Source of the DNA: Rhizodiscina lignyota
Lineage: Eukaryota; Ascomycota; Dothideomycetes; Aulographales; Rhizodiscinaceae
Direction: 5' to 3'
DNA: 64,000 nucleotides
Assembly: GCA_010015805.1 (NCBI GenBank)
Contig: ML978132.1
Span: 248,001 to 312,000 of the forward strand
The notes below the pieces were generated by a model. That model did not search any database, had not been told where the DNA came from, and saw only the letters and a list, made by a program, of their open reading frames with translations. Of this stretch, positions 12,376 through 24,002 are shown piece after piece. Both the position numbers and the translations under genes were made by a program. The first letter of the stretch is position 1, and each line of letters starts with the position of its first letter.

Positions 12376-14064
12376 CTATTCCACGAAGATCTGTGACTCT
12401 GGGATTGGAGTGATAATTGGACTTGGCTCAAGAGAGCCGTCTATCGAGTTCGATGGTGATATCGGGGTTGCCTTGATGTCTTTCAAATAATCTCCTGAAA
12501 CACTAGTTAGTGCTGGATGGATACTACACATCTCATCTGCTAATACATACCAGCAGCTTTCCATCGGACGCTAAAAGAATTCAACGAATCTTCCAAGGCG
12601 GAGAGGTTTTTCCAGTACCTTTCGTCTCTGGTATCCTGGAACAGGCGCAGCTGCACGAAGGCTGCCTGCGAAAGTGAGTCCGGGACGAATGGACATAATG
12701 CTGCAATGCTGATAGTGTCCTTGTTGTCTGTGATCTCATGCGCCACACGAATTGCTCCTGATGCCGCTTCCTCTGGCGAGCTTACAGATTGGGACAATTC
12801 ATCAGGCGACGTACCAGGAGAAAGATCCATGTACGGGTTCTGGTTCGACAAGATCATGAGGGCACTGGCGACCATACCAATGGAGCCGCAGTAGAGGTAG
12901 CATGTTTCAATCTCCTCTTGTGGTATGATCTCATTCAGAGCTCGGAGCGCGCGAAGGATACTACAGTACTCTGACAGGTTCAACGATTCGTCAGATGAAG
13001 GATCGTACAGATTTCGGAGCGCGCGTCCTAAGAGGACCGAAGCTTGCGCTGCCCGAGCAAATGGTCCAATGCGAATGTGGAACGGTGTCGAGACTTTGAA
13101 ATCATGGCAATCGGTGAAGTCCTGCGATTCCCAGGCCCCATCGAAAGTGGGCAGATAGTAGTCCAGCGAAGGCTCAGCGGCCACAAAAACGCCAAGTTTC
13201 GTGCGAAGCCCGGTATACCTTGGGAAAGTCAGTCAAGGAACGAAACCTTACTCTCAACACTATTTACCTGTCAACGATGAAGATCGCCCACCACGCGCGC
13301 TTCCGCTCCTCCAAATACGTCCAGTCGACCGCATCTCGTAGGGTTTCTTTTATCTTGTCCTGGAGTCCTATTGACATAGCCATCGAAGCCACGGCACCTA
13401 TGGAAATGTTCGCAGCCGGAAACAGTCCTCTCCCCATCTCGAAAATCGCGATGAGCAACCGAGCCTGCACCGCATCCAGCGAAGGAGACGTTTCGGTGAG
13501 CGTAGCTAAAGACTTGACAATATGATACAGTGAAAATCGAGACGCAATACTCTCATTAGCGTCTTGAGTAACCAGCCGCATAGCAAGAATGAGTAAACAG
13601 AAGTTTGGGTTGGTGTCCTCGTTCAAAGTTGCAAGCCGAGAAAAGAAACGAGGCTTAAAAATTATCGGTAGCCAGCCATGGACGTTCATGAAGTAAGTTG
13701 AAGAAATATCCCACGCGCCGCCGGAGCACCGGATTGTATTCAGCAGCTCTGCGGTTACTTCATGGTCGAGATCTCGGTACTGCTTGGGCGAAGCAGAAGG
13801 TCTGTCAGATCTCCTGGTGAGGCCATCCTCTTGAACAATCGAGAGCTCCGACGGTGATCCAGATTTTGACCGCTTTTCACCAGTACGATCGTAGGGCCAA
13901 GATAAGTATGTGCACTTCAATCTCAGTCTTTGTCTCGTTAGCCTCGACTTTATAGAGATGGCATTATGATAGTCGTACCGTGTACAGTGAGAACATGATG
14001 GCTTAGCTTTGTCACACTTTCGCTTCCGTTTTCTGCAAGACTCGCAAACTTGGATGGCGGCCAT
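12376..14064 (-). CDS. Zn2Cys6 transcription factor
   Basis: Four exons inferred: 14064-13979, 13927-13268, 13218-12551 and 12494-12376, giving 510 residues. The GAL4-type cluster CESCRKRKRKCDKAKPSCSHC starts at residue 7, and intron 1 falls between its fifth and sixth cysteines; splicing restores CTRLRLKC with the usual six-residue spacing, which strongly supports the model. A fungal regulator middle-homology region is visible from about residue 90 (MNVHGWLPIIFKPRFFSRL) to 270 (ERKRAWWAIFIVDRYTGLR). The short last exon reads GDYLKDIKATPISPSNSIDG and is Ser/Pro-rich. Expected nuclear, binding CGG triplets. No pathway genes adjoin it on either side, so its targets are unknown; the octamer cluster just downstream is one speculative link. 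Confidence 0.92.
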
Positions 14065-17000
14065 GTCAAAGAATGTTTAGTGAACACGACAAGAGACGGT
14101 CGTAAAGTAACTGACTTAGCCAAAACCCAAAAGAGGAAGTGGAATCAGAGACATGAAAGGCTTCTTCAATAGCGAGATTATGCGGCCTGCCCACCAAGGC
14201 ACTACAACAAGAGAATGCAAGCCAGTCTGACTAACCAGGGAAGCCAATTGTGGCGATTACCAAAGCGAACAAGATTTGGCACACCCGAGGTTCAGCCTGG
14301 TATAGCCTGTGTTGGCACTCCCTAACAGGGGGTGGATAAACAGCCCTACGACTGCCACGCAAAGTCGACATGCGCCTCAGGCCCGTCACGATTCGCGCAG
14401 CGCCTATGGGAACGGAAACTTACTCCGCTCGATACTAAATTGGTCAGACGCGCCGGAAGACGGGTGTTGGTGGTTTCGGTGCTGCTTGGAGTTGAGAGTG
14501 GAAGGCGAGAGCGAAAAAGGTCTCAGCAGCAGCTAAAACGGCGCCTTAGTCATTCGATCACGTGGTTTATTTGAATTCCCGGGGTGCTGTGTGCTGTTTC
14601 CAGGGGCTTTCGGCGTTCTAACCCCCATTCGGCCGAGATCCATGACTAAGGGCTGATGTCAGCTGCTTAAAGCTTGTCGCGATTAAAGCCTACCAAGCAA
14701 GCTTCCGTCCTCCCACCGGCTTGACCGGCGCTCTGTTCAGGCATTACATGATGAACCGCAATACATTTCCCGTTGGCTTGCGTAATCACCGACCTGACGT
14801 CGCCGTCGTCCATCCCTGGGGCCCGAAGATCGCAGCGTTGGCTTCTCCGCGCGTCGTTTCTATCTCTGTGACAGCGTGATAAGCATGCCGTGCATCTACT
14901 GAATCTCGGGGATCTGGTGGCCACATTGGATTGAGCACCGACGTCAACCGATTCCTTCGCTTCATGAGGAACGTTCCGAGCGTCGAAAATGGGAACTCTA
15001 TCCAAGAGCTAGTCGAAAGCTCTCGGCTCTTCATCGGCCAATGACTCGCCATCACAACACAATCTTCTGAGGAGGCTCAAACAAGCACCGGTGACGTGGA
15101 TTTTAAGGTCATGCTTGTCAAGTTTGATGCACCTCATGCGTCGTCGAACCAACGAGCCAGCAACGAGCACTAGCTCCGTGCGAGCGAACGCATGGGATAA
15201 GCCCGGGAAAGTGTTCACTCGTACGAAACTGGCGGCTTCGTACGTTAGCAGCTGAGGCGACTTCAACATTGCGGTCCGATTCGATATGGTAAAGGACGGC
15301 AATCTACGGACCTCGGCCCCGAGAGATACCGAGTCGATTGTACGAGCCGGAATAATAAAACTCGCAATATCGGCTTCCATCAAATCGCCCATGCCGAGCA
15401 GAGACGCGTCGATCACAACCGGTGAGCAAGAGATACCTCAGCGCAATCAATTACAGCCACAATTGGATGCTACCGCATCTGAACTTGATGAAGAGTAACA
15501 TCTGGGGGGGCGCATTGAGAGGTCTACTATCTCAATACACTCGGACCCTTTTTGCTTATGTGTTACTGCTTCACATTTAGCGCTGGCGATACTCATAGCC
15601 ACCATCGACGACGCCGCTCAAGGGAAGAGCTCTATTTTCCCCTACCAGCATCTCTACCGAGCTGAGCGTGAATCATTCACCGCACGTGCTGGATATCATA
15701 GGACGGCGACCTCGGGAACCATCAGCTTGATTCAGGTGTCCGAGTGGATTGATGATGTCGAAGAATTCAATCCTGGAAATCTGCCTCCTAACCGAGGCGG
15801 TGTAAATGGCTCGAAAGAGATCCTATGGGACTCTATGGCCTGAATCTGTCTCGGTGAGGTCCTGATTAGCCCAAGGCCGCTTGAATTTTGATGAGATACA
15901 GTTCTAGTGTACATTGAGGTTCCCGTTCTAAACTCGTATACATTCGACCTCTCTAAGGCTCCGAAAAATCCCTTGGACGTGCAGGCAGCCAAGCGTGATT
16001 TCATCCCCATAATCATTCTACCTATCAACTTATCATTGGGCTCAAATGGCTAGCCATCACTGCCTCTATGGAGACCCAGGAACCGTTCGACCTGGCTGCC
16101 GTATTCGTCTACTCCCATGGCTGGAGCATGATCCTCTCTACTCGACGGTCTAGGCGCTAAAGGGCTTCGCCTCATACTATTTCCCGCTCTAGCCAACCTG
16201 ATCGTGCCACTTGTGGACCGAAAGCGCTGATAGGAGTCGCGGTAGAGCGTACTTGGAAAAGGAGACCACACAACGGAGTAGCTGCGATCATGCGATGTAT
16301 GGCGAAAGCGAAAGCGATGTATGGAAAAGGCGAAAGCGATATCTTGCATGGCTCAACCGACACGTGCACAATGGGCCTCACAGACGCCTTTGCCTAAGAA
16401 GACTACTTTCGAAAGAGACCACTTCCCAACGGGATTGCTCTTTCAACGCCCTTTTCCCTAGCCTTTAGTTCATGCACGAACGGCATTTCGTCAGGAAGCA
16501 CCGTGGCGCAGGGAGACAGAAGACACTTGCAGTATTGAAACAAGATCCTCTCACTACAAAGAAACAATTCAATTTCCGCATCCTCAAAATGTTTCTATTA
16601 GGTAGTCTGTACCCCTAGGGGAAAGTCAATGTTTGCCAAGCCAGCTTATGCAATCAATTTTGCACTACCAGGGCTACCACAGCTACGGAGTACTTATCAT
16701 TTCAGAATTCCCTATATATCCTGATCCTCAACTCTACATACAGTCTTTAATGACCCATTTCAGTAATAACGCCGATGTATATCTGTTCACCAATCGGGTG
16801 CTGCCAGCCGAGCCGCATGCCGCCTTCTCGGGAAGCTCTCGACCCTGTAGATGCGGCCGCCCAGAACCAGGATTGCCCTCCTTAAGTTAGACATCCAACA
16901 AAGCGGGTCCGGGGAAATCCAAATTTCTGTTTCAAATGCCAACGTAGATGTGCCACGGGCACTAAGAGTGCTGACATCAGAATTTATTCATCACGGCCGA

Positions 17001-17301
17001 GATGGCTAGGCTGCTGATGGAAATTCGGCCGAAACTTCCACGGGCTTCCCTTCTAATATATGTCTGAGCGACTCCCCCGAAGAGAATCAAGCAGCGAACA
17101 GCACCGCAAGGATGATACTCATACCGGAAATCTCAGCTATGAAGAGCGAAAGGAGCGTAAGATGCGTAGCTGAACGTATTATATTTGAGACAGGAGAGAA
17201 TGTATACCGATTAGTTAAGAATCATACATAGTCGCTATTCATTCTCTGTCAAATTCTCTTTCCCCCTCAGTATTCGCCAAGCCATTGTTCATACCACCAA
17301 A
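14065..17301. other. gene-poor stretch with a decayed coding remnant
   Basis: About 3.2 kb without an intact gene. The left part holds the promoter of the Zn2Cys6 gene. A decayed protein-coding remnant at about 15286-16034 is listed separately. Near 16300-16340 a GCGAAA-type motif recurs four times at short spacing. The final 200 bases upstream of 17302 contain a TATA-like stretch and pyrimidine-rich leader for the sulfotransferase-fold gene. Confidence 0.4.
15286..16034 (+). pseudogene. decayed coding remnant of unknown family
   Basis: One frame reads as coherent protein-like sequence across 15286-15840 with one interruption. It includes a hydrophobic stretch (HLALAILIATIDDAA) and then SSIFPYQHLYRAERESFTAR and SEWIDDVEEFNPGNLPPNRG. 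Protein-like sequence resumes in another frame with LVYIEVPVLNSYTFDLSKAP and AKRDFIPIIILPINLSLG. The broken frame and the absence of consistent intron boundaries suggest a relic with a handful of breaks. I do not recognise the family, and it could be a former fungal membrane protein. That it was ever a gene is inference. Confidence 0.3.
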
Positions 17302-18195
17302 ATGGTGGAGTCAATCCTGGAGCGCACCCTCTATGCTGTAACATCAACTCCACAGCCCCCTCGCACCAAGCCTATGCGCGTCCTCTGCGTCGGTATATCT
17401 CGATCTGCAACCGAATCTCTCCGCGAGGCGCTCATCCAACTCGGATATCGTCCGTACCACGGCTGGGAATTGTTCGAGCCAGGCCATGCAGGCGACTTTC
17501 GCATCATGTCGAATCTAGTGCGGCGGAAGTATCGCGACGGACCGCACGACGGGAACGTGAAGTTTACAGCCGACGACTTTGACAAGCTGTATGCAAGCTA
17601 CGATGCGATCAGCGATGTCCCAGGATACGTGATTGCGAGAGAAGTCATAATGGCGTATCCGGAAGCAAAAGTCATTATGAATCGGCGACGCGATCTGGAC
17701 GCGTGGCACAAGTCAATGTATGCGGTTTTCGGAGCGGCGGAAGACAGCTGGCTCTTGTGGATTGGGAGTTGGTTCGTTGCAGAGTTGTACTGGACGCTGC
17801 AGCTATGCACGGGCGAGATAAACAAGTTTTTCTTCAGAGGAAGCTTTAGGTATAACGGAAAATGGGTGAACGAGGAACATACGGCTATGGTGAAGGGACT
17901 CGTACCGGAGGAGCGTTTACTGGAATGGGATGCCAAGGACGGGTGGGAGCCATTGTGCAAATTCCTAGACAAGCAAGTTCCAGACACCAAGTTCCCCCAC
18001 GGCAATATGGGAACAGCCTTCATGAACAGACTGCATGAGGTTCAGAAGGATCAATATCGGCGAGCACTGAAGAACATGGGTATTACAGCTATAGCGCTAG
18101 CGTTGGTTGGGTTCGGAATGTATCGTCTAGTGTGGCCAAGAGTTCCTTCTTTGAGTGCGTTTCGAACCGCATTTGCTATTCTGAGAGGACGTTAG
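17302..18195 (+). CDS. sulfotransferase-fold P-loop protein with C-terminal anchor
   Basis: Single exon, 297 residues, ATG at 17302 after a pyrimidine-rich leader. It matches the fungal family often annotated as sulfotransferase (Sulfotransfer_4) or, misleadingly, as epimerase. The phosphosulfate-binding loop is at residues 27-40 (VLCVGISRSATESL), followed by LIQLGYRPYHGWELF and the second motif region KVIMNRRRDLDAWHKSM. In this family the loop is usually R-[ST]-G-T-x-SL; here Ala stands where Gly is more common, a variant seen in a fungal subgroup. A hydrophobic segment at about residues 255-275 (MGITAIALALVGFGMYRLVW) predicts a C-terminal membrane anchor. The substrate is unknown. It is convergent with the NADH kinase gene 64 bases away. 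Confidence 0.85.
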   Translation: MVESILERTLYAVTSTPQPPRTKPMRVLCVGISRSATESLREALIQLGYRPYHGWELFEPGHAGDFRIMSNLVRRKYRDGPHDGNVKFTADDFDKLYASYDAISDVPGYVIAREVIMAYPEAKVIMNRRRDLDAWHKSMYAVFGAAEDSWLLWIGSWFVAELYWTLQLCTGEINKFFFRGSFRYNGKWVNEEHTAMVKGLVPEERLLEWDAKDGWEPLCKFLDKQVPDTKFPHGNMGTAFMNRLHEVQKDQYRRALKNMGITAIALALVGFGMYRLVWPRVPSLSAFRTAFAILRGR

Positions 18196-18259
18196 CTTCT
18201 TATTTGTAAATTGATACTAAGAACATAGCGTGGTAGAACCGTGTACCAGTCGTTTACGT

Positions 18260-19685
18260 CTATTGTGAAGCACCGTCATCGCCGAACGGATAATTGAACT
18301 TGAGCAATCCATTGAGCCCTCCCACCCAATGATCCTCGTTTTCGCCGAGACCACTTCTGCTTCCGCGGACAATACTGGGAACTCCGCCCCTCCATGTCTT
18401 TTCATGCTTTTCAAGCCCATGCGTCTCTCGCTCTAGCTCTTCTCCCCAAACGCGGACCTCCATGCCAAGGCGCAAACCCTTACTCATCCTCACCCCATCA
18501 ACTGAAATCTCCACCTCTTCACTTCTATTTTTCTCGCTTAAGCGCAACGTTATAGGCGTGTTGGCAGGAAGCACCAATGGTCGGAATGACAAGCTTCTCG
18601 GACAAACGGGCGTAAGCAGTAAGCTCGGCACGAGAGGGTGCACGATGCTACCGCCAGAGGAAAGAGAATATGCAGTCGATCCTGTCGGTGTCGAAACAAT
18701 CATGCCATCCGCCACCGCTTCGGTCAAGAACCTGCCACCGATGAAGACTTCGATGATGGCCAGATGTGGATGGATGCCACGGTGCAATATCACCTCATTC
18801 ATGGCGTACACATCGCCCCCGGCGGTCTCAGTCTCGGGTTCAGTTACCCGTTGTCCATCAGCGCCAAATATTCCAACCTTCAGTCGATTGCGCAGTAAAA
18901 CCCTGGCGCCGCGTCCTGGTCCCATAGACTTGCCTCGAATAGACGACCAGCCAGACAGGAGGTTATGTTCACTCTGAGCGGCGGCCGCTCCGCTGTGGGT
19001 TTCATTTCCATGATGATGCTCGTCCTCCAGTAATGCACTGCCGTAACCCGCGTTCGCCCCACTCATATACACCTCCCTGAATGCTCGTTTATACTCTTTG
19101 AACTTCCATTCTCCGAGAAAGCCCAACGTGCCCATGCTGAAAGATAAGACGGGAGGCACATGATCCGTTGTTGCAAATAGTGAGCTTGCGCGCAGTATGG
19201 TGCCATCTCCTCCCAGTGTGCAGATCAAGTCAACCTTATCTTGGAAGCCGGGGTCGTTCTCAGTGTCTCGGTTCTCGAAGGCTGTATAAATAGGGAATGG
19301 CAAAGAACATTGTATCTCGTGCGCCGTCGCAGGACGAAAGATGAGATTCGTCGAAGGATATGTAGAATGTATGTGCTGCGCATATTCAATCACTAAAGTC
19401 GTAATTGATGGAGCGGAGGGCTTCTTCGTAATAAGAATATTGCGAGGCGGAGACGGCCAGTGGAGAGTGAGGAGATCATTGTTTCTTGCCTCTGGACACC
19501 GTTAGTATTTCTCCGCATCTTAAATTGCTATTGCAATACTTAATAGGAGTCGCAGGGGGAGATGTACCTTGGTACTTGGGATGAATACGGTCTGGAAGCT
19601 CCGCAATGTCGCGAATCTCCCTCCGCACAGCGGAATGGGAGAAGCATCTTCGCGAGATCAGTCGCACGGAAACGCGTGATATCAT
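18260..19685 (-). CDS. POS5: mitochondrial NAD(H) kinase, POS5 type
   Basis: Two exons inferred: 19685-19568 and 19491-18260 (intron 76 nt), giving 449 residues. The N-terminus MISRVSVRLISRRCFSHSA is basic and lacks acidic residues, a typical mitochondrial presequence. Splicing gives LTLHWPSPPRNILITKK, the usual start of the POS5-like kinase domain. Catalytic and nucleotide-binding motifs are present: LICTLGGDGTILRAS (GGDG motif) and TPTGSTAYSLSSGGSIVHP. Family role: phosphorylates NADH or NAD with ATP to make NADP(H) in the mitochondrial matrix, supporting iron-sulfur cluster upkeep, arginine synthesis and oxidative-stress defence. A 40-residue Gly/His-rich insertion near GANAGYGSALLEDEHHHGNE is poorly conserved, as is usual for filamentous fungi. 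The protein looks full length. Confidence 0.94.
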
Positions 19686-20121
19686 CTGGCCATGACTGAG
19701 GGGAGAGTTGAATGCTCCATCAACTCTGAAGTCTTAGGAATAGAGATGGACGGTTGTCATCGGCATCTCGGTCATCGATCCAGCGGCTTGGATGAGGTCA
19801 TGCCGAATCGGGCACAGTGCATGTGGAGCTCGCTGTGCGCAACACGTCCGTCACATGTCTGCCTTATCCCACCGCTGCATCGTGGAAGGGCCGGAAGCAA
19901 CTCCACCTGGCTCTGGACACTTGTTGTTCTGTATTCGAGTTTGATTTTGTAGCCATGGCACTGCTACGTGATCTTAGCTATCATTTCCTTTGACTCTGAG
20001 ACGCTATCCTTCCTTCTGTCTGGCTGACTTTCACCTTCCCTCGATACTGCAGCCGAGCAGGCTGTCACGCGATACGCTTCCTATATCAAATACTCATCTC
20101 GCGATTGTTCTAATACACAAT
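19686..20121. other. shared promoter of divergent genes
   Basis: 436 bases between the start codons of the minus-strand NADH kinase gene and the plus-strand acyltransferase gene. No open frame with recognisable content was seen. It must contain both promoters. A pyrimidine-rich stretch at 20005-20045 suits the acyltransferase leader. Confidence 0.5.
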
Positions 20122-21527
20122 ATGGCATCTGAAGGAGTGAGGCAGCGGGCACACAAACCGAATGGACAGGGGACGAAGGTCATGGACGAAAAGTGTGAGC
20201 GAGACGACGAGCCACATCCTGGTGGGGCCATCAAGCATGGAGCGTGGGAGCAGGCACTTCGAATAGCTTTGTTCGGTCTGTACTACGTCGGGAGCTGTGT
20301 CAGGTATGTTGGTTGTTGGGCTGTGACTGTGTATTTGATACTGACTTCAGATAGCATACACCTGTCTCAGATACTCGGATCGTGGCTGTATTTCTACGAC
20401 CAGGAATGGTACTATGCTTTCATGGCCTTGACGAAGCAACATTTTGGCATTCTCGTCGTAACGATGCAACAGTGGTGGTCTCCGATCAAGATGCGCGTAA
20501 GCTGGGACAAGAGTGTACGGGGACAGATCCGGCAAACAGAAGACGGGAGGCTCGAGACGGATTTCCCGGAGAGGATGGTTTTGATCGCAAATCACCAGGT
20601 GTGTGGTATATGTGTCCTGCATTTTACGAAGAAGCAGAGGCTAACAGGAAGGTAATCCAGATTTACAGTGACTGGCTTTATCTCTGGTGGATAGCCTACA
20701 CTGCACGCCTCCACGGCCACCTCTACATAATCCTCAAAGAGTCACTCAAATGGATACCGCTTATTGGTCCTGCGATGCAATTCTACTCCTTCATATTCCT
20801 GTCTCGCAAGTGGGAGACAGACAAACCACGCATCGCACACCGACTGCAGAAGCTGAATATGACACACCCAGGGCCGGGCGGAAAGAGGCATCTCAGCCCC
20901 ATGTGGCTACTCATATTCCCGGAAGGTACAAACGCCAGTGAGAATGGGAGGAAGAAGAGCAAGTCTTGGGCGGACAAGACTGGTATTGAAGATGCCCGAC
21001 ACGTCCTGCTGCCGCGAAGCACTGGACTACAGTTCTGTCTAGAGGAGCTCCACGAGACTGTCGATTATATCTACGATTGTACCATGGCATACGAAGGCGT
21101 TGGTCGCAGCGAGTATGCGCAAGACATCTACACCCTTTATGGCCTCTACTTCCAAGGTCGTCGTCCCAAATCTGTAAATCTCCACTGGCGCCGCTTTCTG
21201 ATCTCGGAAGTTCCATTCAACGACACTGAAAAGTTTAATGCTTGGATACTGGAGCGTTGGCGCGAGAAGGACGAAATGATTGAGCAATACCTCAATACTG
21301 GTCGGTTTCCGGCCGACAATTACGAAGACGAGCCTAAGATGAACGGACACGCTCCAGGCAAGGAGACGACCTCCAAGAAGCAAGGCCGCTTCATCGAAAC
21401 CGAGGTGAAACCCGTCAATCGCATCGAATTCTTACAAATGTTCGTTCCGTGGTTGGCGGTCGCGTTGGCATTTAATGTTTTGTTCAAGCTTTGGCGGATG
21501 CTCAAGGTGCTTATGTTCTGGCGTTGA
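20122..21527 (+). CDS. lysophospholipid acyltransferase, CST26/PSI1-LCLAT1 type
   Basis: Three exons inferred: 20122-20303, 20355-20598 and 20661-21527, giving 430 residues. For intron 1 the acceptor at 20354 keeps the frame; the one at 20350 would create a stop. The acyltransferase block HX4D is formed across intron 2 (IANHQ joined to IYSDWLYLWW), and the glycerolipid-binding block LLIFPEGTNASENG is seen at about residue 235. A hydrophobic helix lies near residue 50 and another at the C-terminus (MFVPWLAVALAFNVLFKLW). Family role: ER-membrane transfer of an acyl chain to lysophosphatidylinositol or related lysolipids; yeast Cst26/Psi1 sets the stearoyl content of phosphatidylinositol. Substrate choice is inferred from family only. 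It looks intact and single-copy-like. Confidence 0.92.
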
Positions 21528-22408
21528 ACGGATATTGCTCTCCTTGATGAGACCTCCCTTTTGGGTGAGGTCATGATACGTTTGAGCGGCTTTGGCGTTT
21601 GCATTCCAAAGATGGATACCTCACAGAGACGACTATATCATTTTAGATGGCAGTCAACGATTATGCATATATTATATATGAAATACGAGCTACTGGAACG
21701 AACACTTCCAATGAAGTATGCAAGAAGCTTGAACTCTACAATAAATTACATGTTAGTCACTAGCAGCGAGGACTAAGTTCATGAATGTGGAGCCTCCAGG
21801 TGAAATGGAGGTAGCTTCCCCAGATTCCACGCTCATAACAGGAGAATAGTTCGACCATAACAGGAGTCCAGTCGCAACTGACGGACTTGTGCGCTTAGAA
21901 GTTCAATCTCTCATATCACAGGCTCGGTATTTGTGGTTCCGTTGCTACCTGAGCGCCGACTCGACACTATAACCAGTGCCCCACGGGGTTCATTCCACGA
22001 CTCAGGAGTCAACCCTGACGAATCTCAGGGTCTTGATTTCGTCCAACGTCAACACCATCCCACTCCCCCGCATCGGTGCAACCAACGACACGCCCGCCAG
22101 GCGGCCAAGTTCCGTATTTTCACGATGGCACGCGGGAGGATACTGGAAACATTCTGCCAATGCGTAGGCGGCTCCGGACGGTTCGTCGGGGTCGGATGAG
22201 GGGTCTCGTTTATTATCTTCGCCATCTCATAAATTTTTACATCATAGGCGATCGCATGCGCTGCAAATCTTTAATTATTTCGAACACCTTAACCATCTCA
22301 AAGAGGAGATTTTTCTTCACCCATGTTTGAATATCCGGTAGTCTATTTTGACCAGAGACTTGACGCTACAAGGCTTCAAGGAACAGAGAAAGAGCCTGGG
22401 TCAGCATC
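21528..22408. other. intergenic region
   Basis: About 880 bases with no supported gene. A strongly A/T-rich segment at 21655-21690 is present. Short frames on the plus strand (21933-22330) overlap in all three frames and have no recognisable content. The right end supplies the promoter of the dehydrogenase. Confidence 0.45.
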
Positions 22409-23738
22409 ATGCGAGCTGCGAGATACTACGGAATCGAAGATGTCAGGGTTGAAGAGGTTCCTGAACCTGAGTGTGGAAGAGGACAGGTCAAGGTCAGATA
22501 ATTCGGTCTTTGTTCTGCATATTTTTTCCTCCTAGTCCTATTATGCGGTGTCCTTGTGCTTCCGTCGGATACCGTTATAGGCATCTCAGGTATCAAGGCG
22601 CAGTTTCCCCAAATCCGCGACATATACTAAAGTTTATTATTCGCTCAGATTGCTCCGGCCTTCGTCGGAATCTGCGGCACTGACCTCCATGAATACATCG
22701 GTGGCCCAACCTTCGCGCCCACCAAACCGCACCCACTAACCAACGAAAGCATCCCCATAATCATCGGCCACGAGTTTTCCGGAGTTGTCACAGCTGTCGG
22801 GTCCGACGTAAATGACCTCTCTGTCGGACAGAATGTGGTCGTGTGCCCTACTATTTCATGTGGTAGCTGTCCCGCATGTAAGAACGGCATCGATAATGCC
22901 TGTCCCAAGCAAGGTTTCATCGGTTTAAGTGGAGGAGGTGGTGGGCTGAGTGAGGCATTGGTCGCCCCGCGATCCAAGGTTCTTCCCTTACCGGACAATG
23001 TGCCGCTCGATATTGGTGCATTAGTCGAGCCTCTGGCAGTAGCATGGCATGCCGTTTCCGCAGCGGGAGATAAAGTAGGGCCTGAAACAACTGCTCTCGT
23101 GCTTGGAGGAGGCCCCATCGGTCTCGCAGTGGTACAGTGTCTTAAGGCGAAGAACGTCAAGAGTGTCATTGTTTCGGAGGTTGCGGCACGGCGACAGCAA
23201 TTTGCGAAAGACATGGGTGCAGACTATGTTCTGAATCCGACAGAGATAGACGTTGTCACGAAGAGCGCGGAAATCAGTGGCGTTGATGGACCAGATTTCG
23301 TGTTTGATGCTGCTGGCGTGCCCGCGAGGCGAGTGCTTAATCCACGATGAAGGTATGAACGAGTTACTGACGATTCCACTATCAGTCTAAAGACAGCATG
23401 TACAGCTGTGAGAACTCGCGGGACTGTTGTGAACATCGCAATTTGGGAGAAGGAAACCCCGTTCCAGCCGAACATGATGGTCTTCCGGGAAGTTAACTAC
23501 AAGGGCGTCTTGGCCTACAACTTAAGCGATTTTGAAGCGGTCATTGAAAATATTAAGAAAGGTAAGCGCCTCACCTTATTACACATGTTTATGGGACTCA
23601 TTGTTCAAAGGCGCTATGAAACCCGAGCAAATGATCACGAGCAAGATCAAACTTGAGGATCTTGTTTCACAAGGCTACATGCCATTGATCAAAGAGAAAG
23701 ACAAACATGTCAAGATACTTGTCGACATCAAAGCCTGA
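22409..23738 (+). CDS. zinc alcohol dehydrogenase, butanediol/polyol type
   Basis: Four exons inferred: 22409-22492, 22649-23328, 23386-23561 and 23611-23738, giving 355 residues. The N-terminus MRAARYYGIEDVRVEEVPEP and ICGTDLHEY, then GHEFSGVVTAVG, form the catalytic-zinc region. Structural-zinc cysteines lie in CPTISCGSCPACKNGIDNAC, and the NAD fold is VLGGGPIGLAVVQCLKAKN. This pattern fits (R,R)-butanediol dehydrogenase and related sorbitol/xylitol dehydrogenases. Intron 1 is long (156 nt) with an unusual GTCAGA donor. Intron 2 only works with a GC donor (GCGAGT at 23329), because every GT donor nearby breaks the frame. Likely a cytosolic NAD-dependent oxidation of a vicinal diol or polyol; the exact substrate is open. 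Confidence 0.88.
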
Positions 23739-24002
23739 ATGTGCTGAACGACTTCAGGCGGTGACAGTAGCGGTGTGAAACAATCTCTTTGAATATAGTG
23801 CATCGCGGAAGGGCTTGCTGATTTGTCTTTGGGCTTGAGGTATTGAAACATGTCGCAATCTTTAATTCCGATGGTAACTTACTTATACCAACATACAGCT
23901 GCTTAATTGATTTAGTATTTTTATAATATCTCACGTTTTCTCTAAAAGCATCAATCAGCCCTCGATTCCCTCACTTGCTCATCCATACACGCACCAAACA
24001 GC

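Noticed and set aside
16211-16468. Plus-strand frame of 85 codons near the GCGAAA-type repeats
   Set aside because: Composition follows the short repeat, and no protein family is recognisable.
20304-20350. Shorter version of acyltransferase intron 1 ending at 20350
   Set aside because: It creates an immediate stop; the acceptor four bases further on keeps the conserved reading IHLSQILGS.
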